Made by a program: the position numbers and the translations under genes. From NCBI GenBank assembly GCA_963792785.1, contig CAWBXO010000002.1, positions 620,001-684,000 of the forward strand: a stretch of DNA of 64,000 nt. The letters are read 5' to 3'. This document shows, piece after piece, positions 55,289 to 64,000 of this stretch; positions within the stretch are counted from its first letter, which is position 1, and the number at the start of each line of letters is the position of its first letter. The notes under the pieces are model-generated. The model had not been told where the DNA came from. It did no database searches and saw only the letters and a list, made by a program, of their open reading frames with translations. The DNA comes from CAWIMX01 sp963792785 (GTDB lineage Bacteria > Acidobacteriota > Vicinamibacteria > Vicinamibacterales > CAVVIG01).

Positions 55289-55366
55289 GGCCGCCAGGGG
55301 TATCCCGCACGGGATTGAGAGCAGACCCTTGGAACCTGATCCGGTTCAGACCGGCGAAGGGAGAGC
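55289..55366 (+). promoter_or_regulatory. TPP riboswitch (THI element) upstream of thiC
   Basis: The leader contains the THI-element consensus: CCAGGGGT near the start, a GGGATTGAGAG element (CTGAGA-like helix) and ACCCTTGGAACCTGATCCGG, with a closing GGCGAAGGGAG beside the thiC start. In this class thiamine pyrophosphate binding reduces expression, here probably by blocking the ribosome site since the aptamer ends within 10 bp of the ATG. Confidence 0.92.
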
Positions 55367-55370
55367 GGAG

Positions 55371-56969
<1,599 letters not shown>

Positions 56970-56975
56970 GAAGAA

Positions 56976-57030
56976 TCTGGTGATTTGGTAATTTGGTGAT
57001 CTGGTGATTTGGTGATTTCGTGATTTCTGA
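56976..57030. repeat. 9-bp AT-rich tandem repeat (TGGTGATTT)n
   Basis: Five or six imperfect copies of TGGTGATTT follow the thiC stop codon; variants include GGTAATT and CGTGATT. Contrasting AT-rich composition in a GC-rich genome. A second kind of 9-bp array occurs at 32022-32130. Confidence 0.85.
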
Positions 57031-57167
57031 TCTTCGCAGGACCGATCGCAGGAACTGCCTCGCGCTATGCGGTCACGTGCGTGGATTCCTGCCTCCGGCC
57101 CCAGACGATCCCGCGCGAATTCGAATGATCGGAAGCGGCACGGACGATGCTAGGATGCGTCGTCGTC

Positions 57168-57539
57168 ATGCTGACCAAGGAGGATCTCCGCGTCGAACTC
57201 GAGCGATACCCCACGAAGGACGATCTCCGCTCCGAGCTTGAGCGATACCCGACGAAGGACGACCTGCGCGCCGAACTCGAGCGATTCGCGACGAAGCAGG
57301 ATCTCGAACGGTTCGCGACAAAAGATGATTTGCGCGACGAGATCTCCGACCTGCGCCGCCACATGGCGAGTCTGTTCGAGCACCAGACGTCGACGATGCA
57401 CGTGCTGTTCGACGGGTTGAACGCGAAGCTCGATGCCGTCAACCGGCGTACGCCGGAACTCGACGACCACGACCGCCGCATCGGATCACTCGAGCTGCGA
57501 ACGACCGCCCTCGAACGTCGACACAAACGCCGCACCTAG
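57168..57539 (+). CDS. Repetitive coiled-coil protein
   Basis: The 123-aa product consists of near-identical 13-residue units in the first half, such as KDDLRSELERYPT, KDDLRAELERFAT and KQDLERFAT, then a helical segment with LFEHQTSTMHVLFDGLNAKL and a basic C-terminus RTTALERRHKRRT. DNA-level units near 39 bp match, indicating recent tandem expansion. It is similar in style to bacterial CCDC90-like or phage coiled-coil proteins. Function unknown. It is flanked by the AT-rich repeat upstream. Confidence 0.65.
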   Translation: MLTKEDLRVELERYPTKDDLRSELERYPTKDDLRAELERFATKQDLERFATKDDLRDEISDLRRHMASLFEHQTSTMHVLFDGLNAKLDAVNRRTPELDDHDRRIGSLELRTTALERRHKRRT

Positions 57540-57621
57540 GCTACCCAAAGATCTTCTTCGGGCCTTCGTGCCTTCGTGGTTGCCTTTTCGTGATCAGATC
57601 GCAGCGTGACAGCGCGGGAGC

Positions 57622-58173
57622 TCAGCGCTGCGGCGGGACCGGGACGATCTGAATGATCGACGGGAACCGCTTCGGCTCGCCGTCGAGTTCGGGGTTGGGA
57701 TAGCCGCCAGACAGGCTCGACTGAAAGTCCTTGACCGTCACGCCCGGCGGGAATGCCATCTCGTCCTCGCGGAACCGCCCGACGTCGAACTCGTGGGTGG
57801 CCGGCACGTCGAACACCAAATCCCCCCGATCCTTCAGCATCGTCCGGTAGTACGAGACGAGCATCTCGAACGTGGCCGTGCTGCCGAAGATGTAGAAGCG
57901 CTGGCCGCGGCCGGCGTCGTACGAGGTGAGGAACTGGGCGCCCGGGTAGACGGGCACGCCGAGCATCGCTTCCGACGGCGCGGCGTCTGCGGGGGCTGCG
58001 GCGTTGGTCGGCGCCCCGGCCTCCTGGCCCGCTGGCGGCGCGGGCGTGGGCGCGGGCGGCGGCTGGTCGGGCGCGGCCGGCCGCTGCGTCGTCGAGCCCG
58101 GCTGCGGGAACGGGCGCGGCACGGGTGGCTGCTGCGCCGCCGCCAGGAACGCCAGCGCCACGAGGAACGTCAT
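57622..58173 (-). CDS. Secreted Pro-rich hypothetical protein
   Basis: The 183-aa product has a short signal sequence (MTFLVALAFLAAAQ), a long low-complexity Pro/Ala region (about residues 15-70) and a globular part with LGVPVYPGAQFLTSYDAGRG, FYIFGSTATFEMLVSYYRTM and LKDRGDLVFDVPATHEFD. It resembles uncharacterised secreted proteins in which a hydrophobic domain follows a Pro-rich stalk. Divergent from htpX with 25 bp between the starts, so promoters overlap. Confidence 0.65.
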   Translation of the reverse strand: MTFLVALAFLAAAQQPPVPRPFPQPGSTTQRPAAPDQPPPAPTPAPPAGQEAGAPTNAAAPADAAPSEAMLGVPVYPGAQFLTSYDAGRGQRFYIFGSTATFEMLVSYYRTMLKDRGDLVFDVPATHEFDVGRFREDEMAFPPGVTVKDFQSSLSGGYPNPELDGEPKRFPSIIQIVPVPPQR

Positions 58174-58198
58174 ACCTGATTATACGGATACACTCATC

Positions 58199-59048
58199 AT
58201 GATGACGAACTGGTTCAAGACGGCGCTGCTGCTCACACTGATGAGCCTCCTGTTCCTGGCGATCGGGGACGCGCTCGGGGGGCAGCAGGGCCTGGTGATC
58301 GCGTTCGCGTTCGCGCTGATGATGAACGCGGGGTCGTACTGGTTCTCGGACAAGATCGTGCTCCGCATGTACCGCGCCAAGGAAGTCGGCCCGGAACACC
58401 GGCTCTACGGGATCGTCGCCAATCTCGCGCAGCGGGCCGGCCTGCCGCAGCCGAAGGTCTACGTGATTCCCGCAGCCGTCGCCGAACGCGTTCGCGACCG
58501 GACGCAGCCCGGAGCACGCCGCGGTGGCGGCAACCGAGGGCATTCTCCAGATTCTGGACGACGAGGAGCTGTCGGGGGTGATCGGGCACGAGCTGGCGCA
58601 CGTGAAGAACCGCGACATCCTCATCAGCTCGGTGGCGGCCACCCTGGCCGCCGCGATCATGATGCTCTCGCGGTTCGCGTTCTTTTTCGGCGGCGGCCGC
58701 CGCAACAGTCGCGACGGCGGCCCGATGGTGGCGCTGGCGGCGATGATCTTCGCGCCGCTCGCCGCGATGCTCGTGCAGGCGGCCATCTCGCGCTCACGGG
58801 AGTACGGGGCCGACGCCGGCGGCGCCGCGATCGCGGGGAGCCCTTACGGCCTGGTGAGTGCGCTGAAGAAACTGGATGCGGCGTCGCGGCAGGTGCCGCT
58901 CGACGCGAACCCGGCGACGGCGCACATGTTCATCATGAAGCCGTTCTCGATGGGCGGCATCGGCTCGCTCTTCAGCACGCATCCGTCGACCGAGAAGCGC
59001 GTCGCGGCCCTGATGCACGGCACGAACGGCGGCCGCCTCACCATCTGA
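58199..59048 (+). CDS. htpX: Zinc metalloprotease HtpX (M48B), probable +1 frameshift
   Basis: The corrected 282-aa protein has two N-terminal membrane helices (ALLLTLMSLLFLAIGDALGG and LVIAFAFALMMNAGSYWF), the catalytic HELAH motif in GVIGHELAHVKNRDILISS, two further helices, and a downstream REYGADAGGA motif carrying the third zinc ligand. HtpX degrades misfolded membrane proteins together with FtsH. The frame breaks at KVYVIPAAV: dropping one base near 58481 gives PNAFATGRSPEHAAVAATEG, the conserved family sequence. The 3' end overlaps the convergent radical SAM gene by 11 bp. Confidence 0.88.
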
Positions 59049-60063
59049 AGCCGGCCTGCTCGGCGTCTGGCTCGGCAGGCGCGGCCGTGATGGCTTCCCG
59101 GGCCGAGCTGCCCGGCCACGGGCCGTAGCGGTCCTGCAGCACACGCACCATCCCCTTCAGCTCTGTTCGATACGCCTCGGGCGGGTACTTCTTCCTGTAG
59201 AGCCGCTCGTAGCGCGGCACGAGCGCCGGGAACTCGCGCGCCAGAAACGCCATGAAGTGCGCGCGCGTGCCGTCCTGCAGATACATGACGTTGCACCCGA
59301 CGAACCGGGCGCCGTGCTCGGCCACGGCCTTGATCGTGCGTTCGAGCTTGGCTGGCGCGGACGAGAAGCCCGGGACGATCGGCGCCATCAGCACGCCGAC
59401 GTTCACGCCGGCCGCGGCCAGCTCGGCGACCGCCCGCAGGCGCTGCATCGGATGGGCCGTGCCGGGCTCGAGCCGCTCCCACGCGTCTTCGTCCACCGTC
59501 GGCACGCTCATGTAGATGGTGCAGGCGGCGGCGTTCGACAGCTCCAGCAACACGTCGATGTCGCGGACGATCATCGGCCCCTTGGTGACCAGGCCGACTG
59601 GGGTCCGCGCCCGCGCGAGGGCCTCGAGCGCCCCCCGCGTCAGCCGGTACCGGCCCTCGATCGGCTGGTACGGATCGGTCGCCGTGCCGACGGCCACGAG
59701 ATCGCGACGCCACGCCGGGCGATCGAGCTGGCGCGCCAGCACCTCCACGAAGTTGGTCTTCACGAGGATCACCGACGCGAACTCGTCGTCCGCGTTCATC
59801 TCGAACTGCGCGTGGTAGCGGCGGGCGAAGCAGTAGTGGCAGCCGTGCGTGCAGCCGCGGTAGGGGTTCAGGGTCCACGCGAAGGGCATGCCCTCGACGC
59901 GGTTGAGCGCGGAGCGGCAGGTGATCTCCAGGTAGCGCGCGGCGTCCGCGCGGCGCTCGGCTTCCGTGAGGGCGGCCGTGCCGCCGGCCTTCACGGCTGC
60001 GGCGACGTCACGGGTGGTCGGGCGCTGGCGGCCGAGGTCGAACAGCAGCGGAAAGCTGGACAT
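59038..60063 (-). CDS. Radical SAM protein (Rv2578c/SplB-like)
   Basis: The 341-aa enzyme has the radical SAM cluster motif in YRGCTHGCHYCFARRYH (CxxxCxxC) and a TIM-barrel pattern with VGTATDPYQPIEGRYRLTRG and LVTKGPMIVRDIDVL. This matches the Rv2578c group of radical SAM proteins related to spore photoproduct lyase; function is unknown. Convergent 11-bp overlap with htpX. Confidence 0.9.
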   Translation of the reverse strand: MSSFPLLFDLGRQRPTTRDVAAAVKAGGTAALTEAERRADAARYLEITCRSALNRVEGMPFAWTLNPYRGCTHGCHYCFARRYHAQFEMNADDEFASVILVKTNFVEVLARQLDRPAWRRDLVAVGTATDPYQPIEGRYRLTRGALEALARARTPVGLVTKGPMIVRDIDVLLELSNAAACTIYMSVPTVDEDAWERLEPGTAHPMQRLRAVAELAAAGVNVGVLMAPIVPGFSSAPAKLERTIKAVAEHGARFVGCNVMYLQDGTRAHFMAFLAREFPALVPRYERLYRKKYPPEAYRTELKGMVRVLQDRYGPWPGSSAREAITAAPAEPDAEQAGFRW

Positions 60064-60108
60064 GCTTCGCCTTTTGTTCGCCTATGATGCGTCGGCCCGG
60101 CGGCCCTG

Positions 60109-61041
60109 TCAAGCCGGGCGCGTGCGCCAGTAATCAAGGAGGTCGTCGATCATCTTGTCGAAGGGGATTTCCGGCGTCCAGCCCAGTTCGCGCGTGATCC
60201 GGCCCCGGTCGCCGACGATGACCGGCGTGTCGTTGGGGCGGTAGCGCGCCGGATCGACGCGGACGGGAATCTCGACGGTCGCTTTCGCGAGCATGCGGTC
60301 GAGCAGCTCCCGGATGGCAATCGCGTGGCCGGAGCACACGTTGTAGGCGCGGCCCGGCTCGCCGCGCTCGAGGATCAGGCGGTACGCGCGCACCGTGTCG
60401 CGCACGTCCGTCAGGTCGCGGCGCGCGTCGAGGTTGCCGACGGCGATCTCGCGCTCCCACCGGCCCGCTTCGATGTCGGCGATGCGGCGGGCGAAGCCCG
60501 AGGCGACGAAGAACGGATCCTGCCGGGGACCGCAGTGGTTGAACGCGCGCGCGATCATCACCTGCAGGCCCGGTGTGTGCGCCGCGAGCAGTTCCTGCGC
60601 GAGCTTGCTGAGGCCGTACGGGCTCGCCGGCGCCAGGCGCTGGTCCTCGGTGAGCGGCTCGCCGGCGCTCGCGTAGACCATGGCCGAGCTCGTGAGCAGG
60701 ACGCGCGCGTCCGGGCATTCCACGCGCAGCGCGTCGAGCAGGTGGTGCGTGCCGCGCACGTTGATCGCGAACGTCGACTCGACGCGATCCCACGATCGCG
60801 CGACATGCGCGGCGCCCGCGCAGTGGTAGACGGCCCGCGGCCTCGTCCGGGCGATGGCCGCCCGCACGGCCTGCCGGTCCAGCAGGTCCACGGCCTCCCA
60901 CGTCGTGCTCGCGGAGGGCCGCGGCTCGCGCCCGCCCGGCCGGTGCCACGCGACGAGCGGCTCGCCCGATCCGGCGAGCAGATCGACGAGGTGGCTGCCC
61001 GCGAACCCGGCGGCTCCGGTCACCAGCACGGGGGCCGCCAT
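60109..61041 (-). CDS. NAD(P)-dependent nucleotide-sugar epimerase/dehydratase (SDR)
   Basis: The 310-aa extended SDR has the Rossmann GxxGFxG in VTGAAGFAGSHLVDLL, catalytic Ser/Tyr/Lys as LLTSSAMVYAS and SPYGLSKLAQELL, and substrate segment ARAFNHCGPRQDPFF. It is closest in style to GDP-mannose 4,6-dehydratase/Rmd reductases but the substrate is not certain. It begins one base after the lptD stop codon on the same strand, suggesting a surface-polysaccharide or LPS connection. Confidence 0.9.
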   Translation of the reverse strand: MAAPVLVTGAAGFAGSHLVDLLAGSGEPLVAWHRPGGREPRPSASTTWEAVDLLDRQAVRAAIARTRPRAVYHCAGAAHVARSWDRVESTFAINVRGTHHLLDALRVECPDARVLLTSSAMVYASAGEPLTEDQRLAPASPYGLSKLAQELLAAHTPGLQVMIARAFNHCGPRQDPFFVASGFARRIADIEAGRWEREIAVGNLDARRDLTDVRDTVRAYRLILERGEPGRAYNVCSGHAIAIRELLDRMLAKATVEIPVRVDPARYRPNDTPVIVGDRGRITRELGWTPEIPFDKMIDDLLDYWRTRPA

Positions 61042-63348
61042 CTAGCGGGGCACGCCGCCGAGGCCGCCGTTCAGCGGCGAGAAATTCCCGAGCCCGGCGA
61101 GTGTGAACGACAGGAAGAAGCGGTGGTCGGCCGGGATGACCGACGAGGATCCGAAGCTGTAGGTCTGGTACTCGAACGCGAGGCCGCAGCACTGCGCGTT
61201 GTAGAACGCCGACATGCGCTGCTGCTGAACGGTCGAGCGGAAGATGTCCCAGTTCATCGCGTAGATGGCGCCGTAGCGGTTGTTCGATGTGTGGACGTTC
61301 GTGCTCGTGTTCAGGAAGTGCGAGCTGGTGGTCGTGCCGGTGGCGGCGACCTGGTTGGTCTTGGCCCAGCCGGCCGTCGCGTCCACGCGCCGTGCCCAGC
61401 TGTAGGTGCCGTTCGCGGCGATGCTGCGCAGGGTGTGGTAGCGGCTGTCGAACTCGGCGCGGGCCGAGCCGTTCACCGTGTCGGTCGGCGCCACGCGGAC
61501 GCTCAGCAGAATGGGGGAGAAGTGGCTCGGCGCGGCGACCCCGAAGCTGCTGTTGTAGTTGGCATCCACCTGCGACGCCAGTTCGTCCGTGTAGTAGGTC
61601 TGCGACAGTTCCACGGTCAGGAACTCGCGCGTGCGGCTCGTCTGTCCGTCGCGGACTTTCGCGTAGAAACGGTTGCGGAGGCCGTAGCCCAGCTGCGTCG
61701 AGTTGCCGACGAGCGCGTCCACGCCCTCGAGCTGCACGATCCGGTCGCGATCGTCGATCGCGGATCGGCGCGTCAAGTTGAAGAACGGCTCGATCGTGTG
61801 CTTGAACTTCTCGGCCCACCCGTTCCCGGGCGTGTCCCAGATCCGGTTGAACACGGGCCCGACGGTGGCGGCCTGCAGCGTGAAGAACCGGCGGTTCAGC
61901 CCCTCGTCGACGATCGCCGCCCGATGGGTCACCGGGTCGATGACGTCGGGATTCACGCTCCGCGTGTAGTACGTGTCCCGCCAGGCGGCCGACGCGTTCA
62001 CGGTGAACCACTGCCACCGCGTGAACGGGTAGCGAATCTGCGGCGCGAAATCCACGCGCGTCAGAGACGTGTCGACGGTGGTGTCGCCGGCCGCCGACCG
62101 GCGCAGAATCCCGGCATACTCGCCGGTGAACGAGAAGTACACCGGCACGTCCCGCCCCAGCCGCCGCTCGGTTCGGTTCAGCGAGACGCGCGGCTGGTTG
62201 CCGGTGATCGCGGAGCTCGTCTGGCTGTAGAAGTACTCGCTGCGGTCGAACGTGCCGGTCAGCGAATACGCGCCCCAGGCGCCCACGATGTTCGCGCCCA
62301 TCGTCCGCTGGTTCCGCGTCGCGTCGTAGACGTTGGTGTTGAAGTTCTGAACGGTCGTGATGCTCGAGAAATAGTCCACGCGCGCCCGCGCGTGGAGGCG
62401 GGCCGGCAGCGCCTGGTTCGCGCCGCCGTGCACCTCGAAGCTGTTGCTCGCCGGCAGCGTGTACGTCGTGCCGCCCTGCACGGTCGTCGCCTCGTGCTCC
62501 CGCAGCGTGTACGCCCGCACGCCCCCGTCCCCCGTCCCGAGGTTGTACCGGTACTCGCCGCCCACGCCCTGGCCCGTGTTCGAGTACCAGTCGTGCTCGA
62601 TCGTCGCGTCCTGGCTGCGATCAATCGCCCAGAAGAATGCGTTGCTGATCGACTGTCCCCGCAGAGACGACGATCCGTACGTCGGAATCAGGAAGCCGGT
62701 CGCGCGATCTTCCTTCTTGGTCGGGTAGTAGAACACCGGGATGTAGAAGAGCGGCACGCCCTTCACCATCAGCACCGCCTGGCGGAGCATCGTGTAGTGA
62801 TCGATATTGAGGACGATCGTGTCGGCGTGCAGGTCCCAGCGCGGCGTCGGCTGCACGCAGGTCGTGAACCCGCCGTTCGTGATCCGGTACTTCTTCGGCC
62901 CCTGCTTCTCGACCGTGTCGCCGAAGAAATAGATATCGGTGTCCTGCCCGGTGACGGGCGGCAGCGTGGCGCCGCCGCTCGCGGTCTGCCGCGCCGGGCG
63001 CGCCGTGGCCATGCCGAACGCGTTGTAGAACGTGCCGAGCCGCGTGTTGGTGTCGAACTCCGCGCGGTCGGCCGTGAGCCGGTTGCTCCCCTGCACGAGC
63101 AGCACGTTGCCGGTCGCGATCGCGCGGTGCTCGTCGGTCCACACCTCGACGGCGTCGGCATACACGGTCGTGTCACCCTGCTCGAGCTCCACGTCCCCGC
63201 TGAATTGATAGTGATTGTTGCCGATGACCTCGACCGTCGCGTAGGTCACGCGGTCGAACCCCGGCACGCTCTGCGCACCCTGCGCGAACGCGGGCGCCGG
63301 CAGGGCGAGGGCTCCGCCGATGAGCGTGGCGAACCAGAAGCGCAGCAT
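61042..63348 (-). CDS. lptD: LPS assembly outer-membrane protein LptD-like
   Basis: The 768-aa protein has a signal peptide (FATLIGGALALPAPAFAQ), an N-terminal LptA-like beta-jellyroll/OstA domain (DRVTYATVEVIGNNHYQFSG, GDTTVYADAVEVWTDEHRAI, about residues 30-130) and a large C-terminal beta barrel. Segments such as LMVKGVPLFYIPVFYYP and GFLIPTYGSSSLRGQSISNA are typical of the barrel's inner edge. It receives LPS from the Lpt bridge and inserts it in the outer leaflet. Cysteine pattern is simpler than in E. coli. It lies directly after folC. Confidence 0.93.
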   Translation of the reverse strand: MLRFWFATLIGGALALPAPAFAQGAQSVPGFDRVTYATVEVIGNNHYQFSGDVELEQGDTTVYADAVEVWTDEHRAIATGNVLLVQGSNRLTADRAEFDTNTRLGTFYNAFGMATARPARQTASGGATLPPVTGQDTDIYFFGDTVEKQGPKKYRITNGGFTTCVQPTPRWDLHADTIVLNIDHYTMLRQAVLMVKGVPLFYIPVFYYPTKKEDRATGFLIPTYGSSSLRGQSISNAFFWAIDRSQDATIEHDWYSNTGQGVGGEYRYNLGTGDGGVRAYTLREHEATTVQGGTTYTLPASNSFEVHGGANQALPARLHARARVDYFSSITTVQNFNTNVYDATRNQRTMGANIVGAWGAYSLTGTFDRSEYFYSQTSSAITGNQPRVSLNRTERRLGRDVPVYFSFTGEYAGILRRSAAGDTTVDTSLTRVDFAPQIRYPFTRWQWFTVNASAAWRDTYYTRSVNPDVIDPVTHRAAIVDEGLNRRFFTLQAATVGPVFNRIWDTPGNGWAEKFKHTIEPFFNLTRRSAIDDRDRIVQLEGVDALVGNSTQLGYGLRNRFYAKVRDGQTSRTREFLTVELSQTYYTDELASQVDANYNSSFGVAAPSHFSPILLSVRVAPTDTVNGSARAEFDSRYHTLRSIAANGTYSWARRVDATAGWAKTNQVAATGTTTSSHFLNTSTNVHTSNNRYGAIYAMNWDIFRSTVQQQRMSAFYNAQCCGLAFEYQTYSFGSSSVIPADHRFFLSFTLAGLGNFSPLNGGLGGVPR

Positions 63349-63380
63349 AAGGCGGGGCGGGCGGTCCGCTCGGAAATGTA

Positions 63381-64000
63381 TCACGGGAGGCGCGGGATCA
63401 CGTCCCCGAGCAGGAACACCGAGCCGGCGACGGCAACCACCGGCGCCATCCGCCACGCGGCCGCGAGCGCCTCGGCCGGCTCCGGCTCGACGACGATCGG
63501 CACGCCGGGCGCGAGCGATCGCGCGACGGCCGCCAGCTCGTCCGGATCAGCGGCGCGCCGGTTCGATGCGCGCGTCACCACCAGCGCGCCCGCAGCCGGC
63601 AGCAGCGCCGCGAGGATGCCGCGCGCGTCCTTCTCCCGCATCACGCTGACCACGATCGGCGGCTTGCCGCCGGGCAGCTCGGCGAGGGCGGCCGCGAGTG
63701 CCTGCGCGCCCGCCGGATTGTGGGCCGCGTCGAGCAGGACCACGCGCCCGTCCGCCAGCCGGCGCGCCTCGAGGCGTCCCGGCCACGACGTCGCCGCCAG
63801 GCCGGCGGCGACCGCCGCCGCCGGCACCGCGATGCCGCGCCCGGCCAGGGCCTCGATCGTCCGCACCGCGACCACCGCGTTCGCGATCTGGTGGGCGCCG
63901 GCCAATGACACGGTGATCTCGCCGTAGTCATGCGCGGGCGTGCGCAGGCGGATGCGCTGGCCGGACGCGCCGCCGCCGGCCGGCCCGAGCGCCACGGCCT
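63381..64000 (-). CDS. folC: Folylpolyglutamate/dihydrofolate synthase, C-terminal part (window edge)
   Basis: Only the C-terminal half is in the window (about 205 aa): LAGAHQIANAVVAVRTIEAL, then VVLLDAAHNPAGAQALAAAL (the AHNP signature of Mur-ligase C-domains in FolC) and a C-terminal Rossmann-like fold. The gene continues beyond 64000. The bifunctional enzyme adds glutamates to folates. It ends 32 bp before the lptD start. Confidence 0.92.
   Translation of the reverse strand, partial: AVALGPAGGGASGQRIRLRTPAHDYGEITVSLAGAHQIANAVVAVRTIEALAGRGIAVPAAAVAAGLAATSWPGRLEARRLADGRVVLLDAAHNPAGAQALAAALAELPGGKPPIVVSVMREKDARGILAALLPAAGALVVTRASNRRAADPDELAAVARSLAPGVPIVVEPEPAEALAAAWRMAPVVAVAGSVFLLGDVIPRLP

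Noticed and set aside
60325..63927. A 1200-codon open frame on the plus strand opposite lptD, the epimerase and folC
   Set aside because: It is the mirror of real genes in GC-rich DNA: Arg/Ala/Gly-rich sequence with no domain, antisense to three well supported genes.

Overview
The window is a 64 kb stretch of high-GC chromosome from a diderm bacterium, most likely an acidobacterium of the Vicinamibacteria type. That assignment is inferred from the gene content: an LptD outer-membrane assembly protein, a TonB-type receptor with an N-terminal carboxypeptidase-regulatory domain, an ADOP-type (acidobacterial duplicated orphan permease) MacB-like permease, a Ser/Thr kinase with a PD40/WD40-like propeller, a PF20091-type hydrolase, and secreted TPR and NHL proteins. 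There is no rRNA operon, CRISPR array or transposase. One tRNA gene and one TPP riboswitch are present.

Layout. 0.1-3.2 kb: a Crp/Fnr regulator, a tandem AAA ATPase and a GvpA/GvpJ-like gas-vesicle structural protein form a small unusual locus, followed by a decayed RNase H fragment. 3.7-4.5 kb: a 51-codon membrane protein and a divergent lipoprotein. 4.6-12.8 kb (minus strand): larB, mutS2, dnaG, rpoD, tRNA(CAU), a zinc-ribbon coiled-coil protein and rnhA, a replication/transcription housekeeping block. 12.9-21.8 kb (plus): processive GT2 synthase, DUF362 protein, citrate synthase, cupin, S1/P1-like enzyme, unknown protein, lepA, lepB. 21.8-31.4 kb (minus): ABC-2 exporter pair, cupin, zinc-ribbon protein, rpiB, glyA, DinG-like helicase, TPR protein, yggS, divIVA, DUF167. 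31.5-35 kb: OsmC protein convergent with a large TonB-type receptor. 35.3-40.9 kb: rlmI, a three-gene glycosylation cassette and a dienelactone-hydrolase-like esterase. 41-50 kb: small coiled-coil genes, AlkD-like protein, receptor kinase, O-methyltransferase, NHL protein and hydrolase. 50-59 kb: ADOP permease, outer-membrane protein, RodZ-like protein, thiC under a TPP riboswitch, htpX. 59-64 kb (minus): radical SAM protein, SDR epimerase, lptD and the 3' part of folC.

Two structural features stand out. First, the three-gene cassette at 36.5-39.6 kb is bracketed by 43-bp direct repeats (42/43 identical) formed from the 3' end of rlmI, so it looks like an insertion that left rlmI intact. The upstream repeat supplies the cassette's likely first start codon and the downstream repeat its last stop codon. 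Second, seven otherwise well-conserved genes (rnhA, cupin, ABC-2 permease, TonB receptor, a small coiled-coil gene, PF20091 hydrolase, htpX) are each interrupted by one apparent single-base indel. Six of the seven are +1 insertions, which points to sequencing/assembly error or recent decay. Several short intergenic repeats and scrambled gene fragments (rnhA, PF20091 hydrolase) indicate local duplication and deletion.
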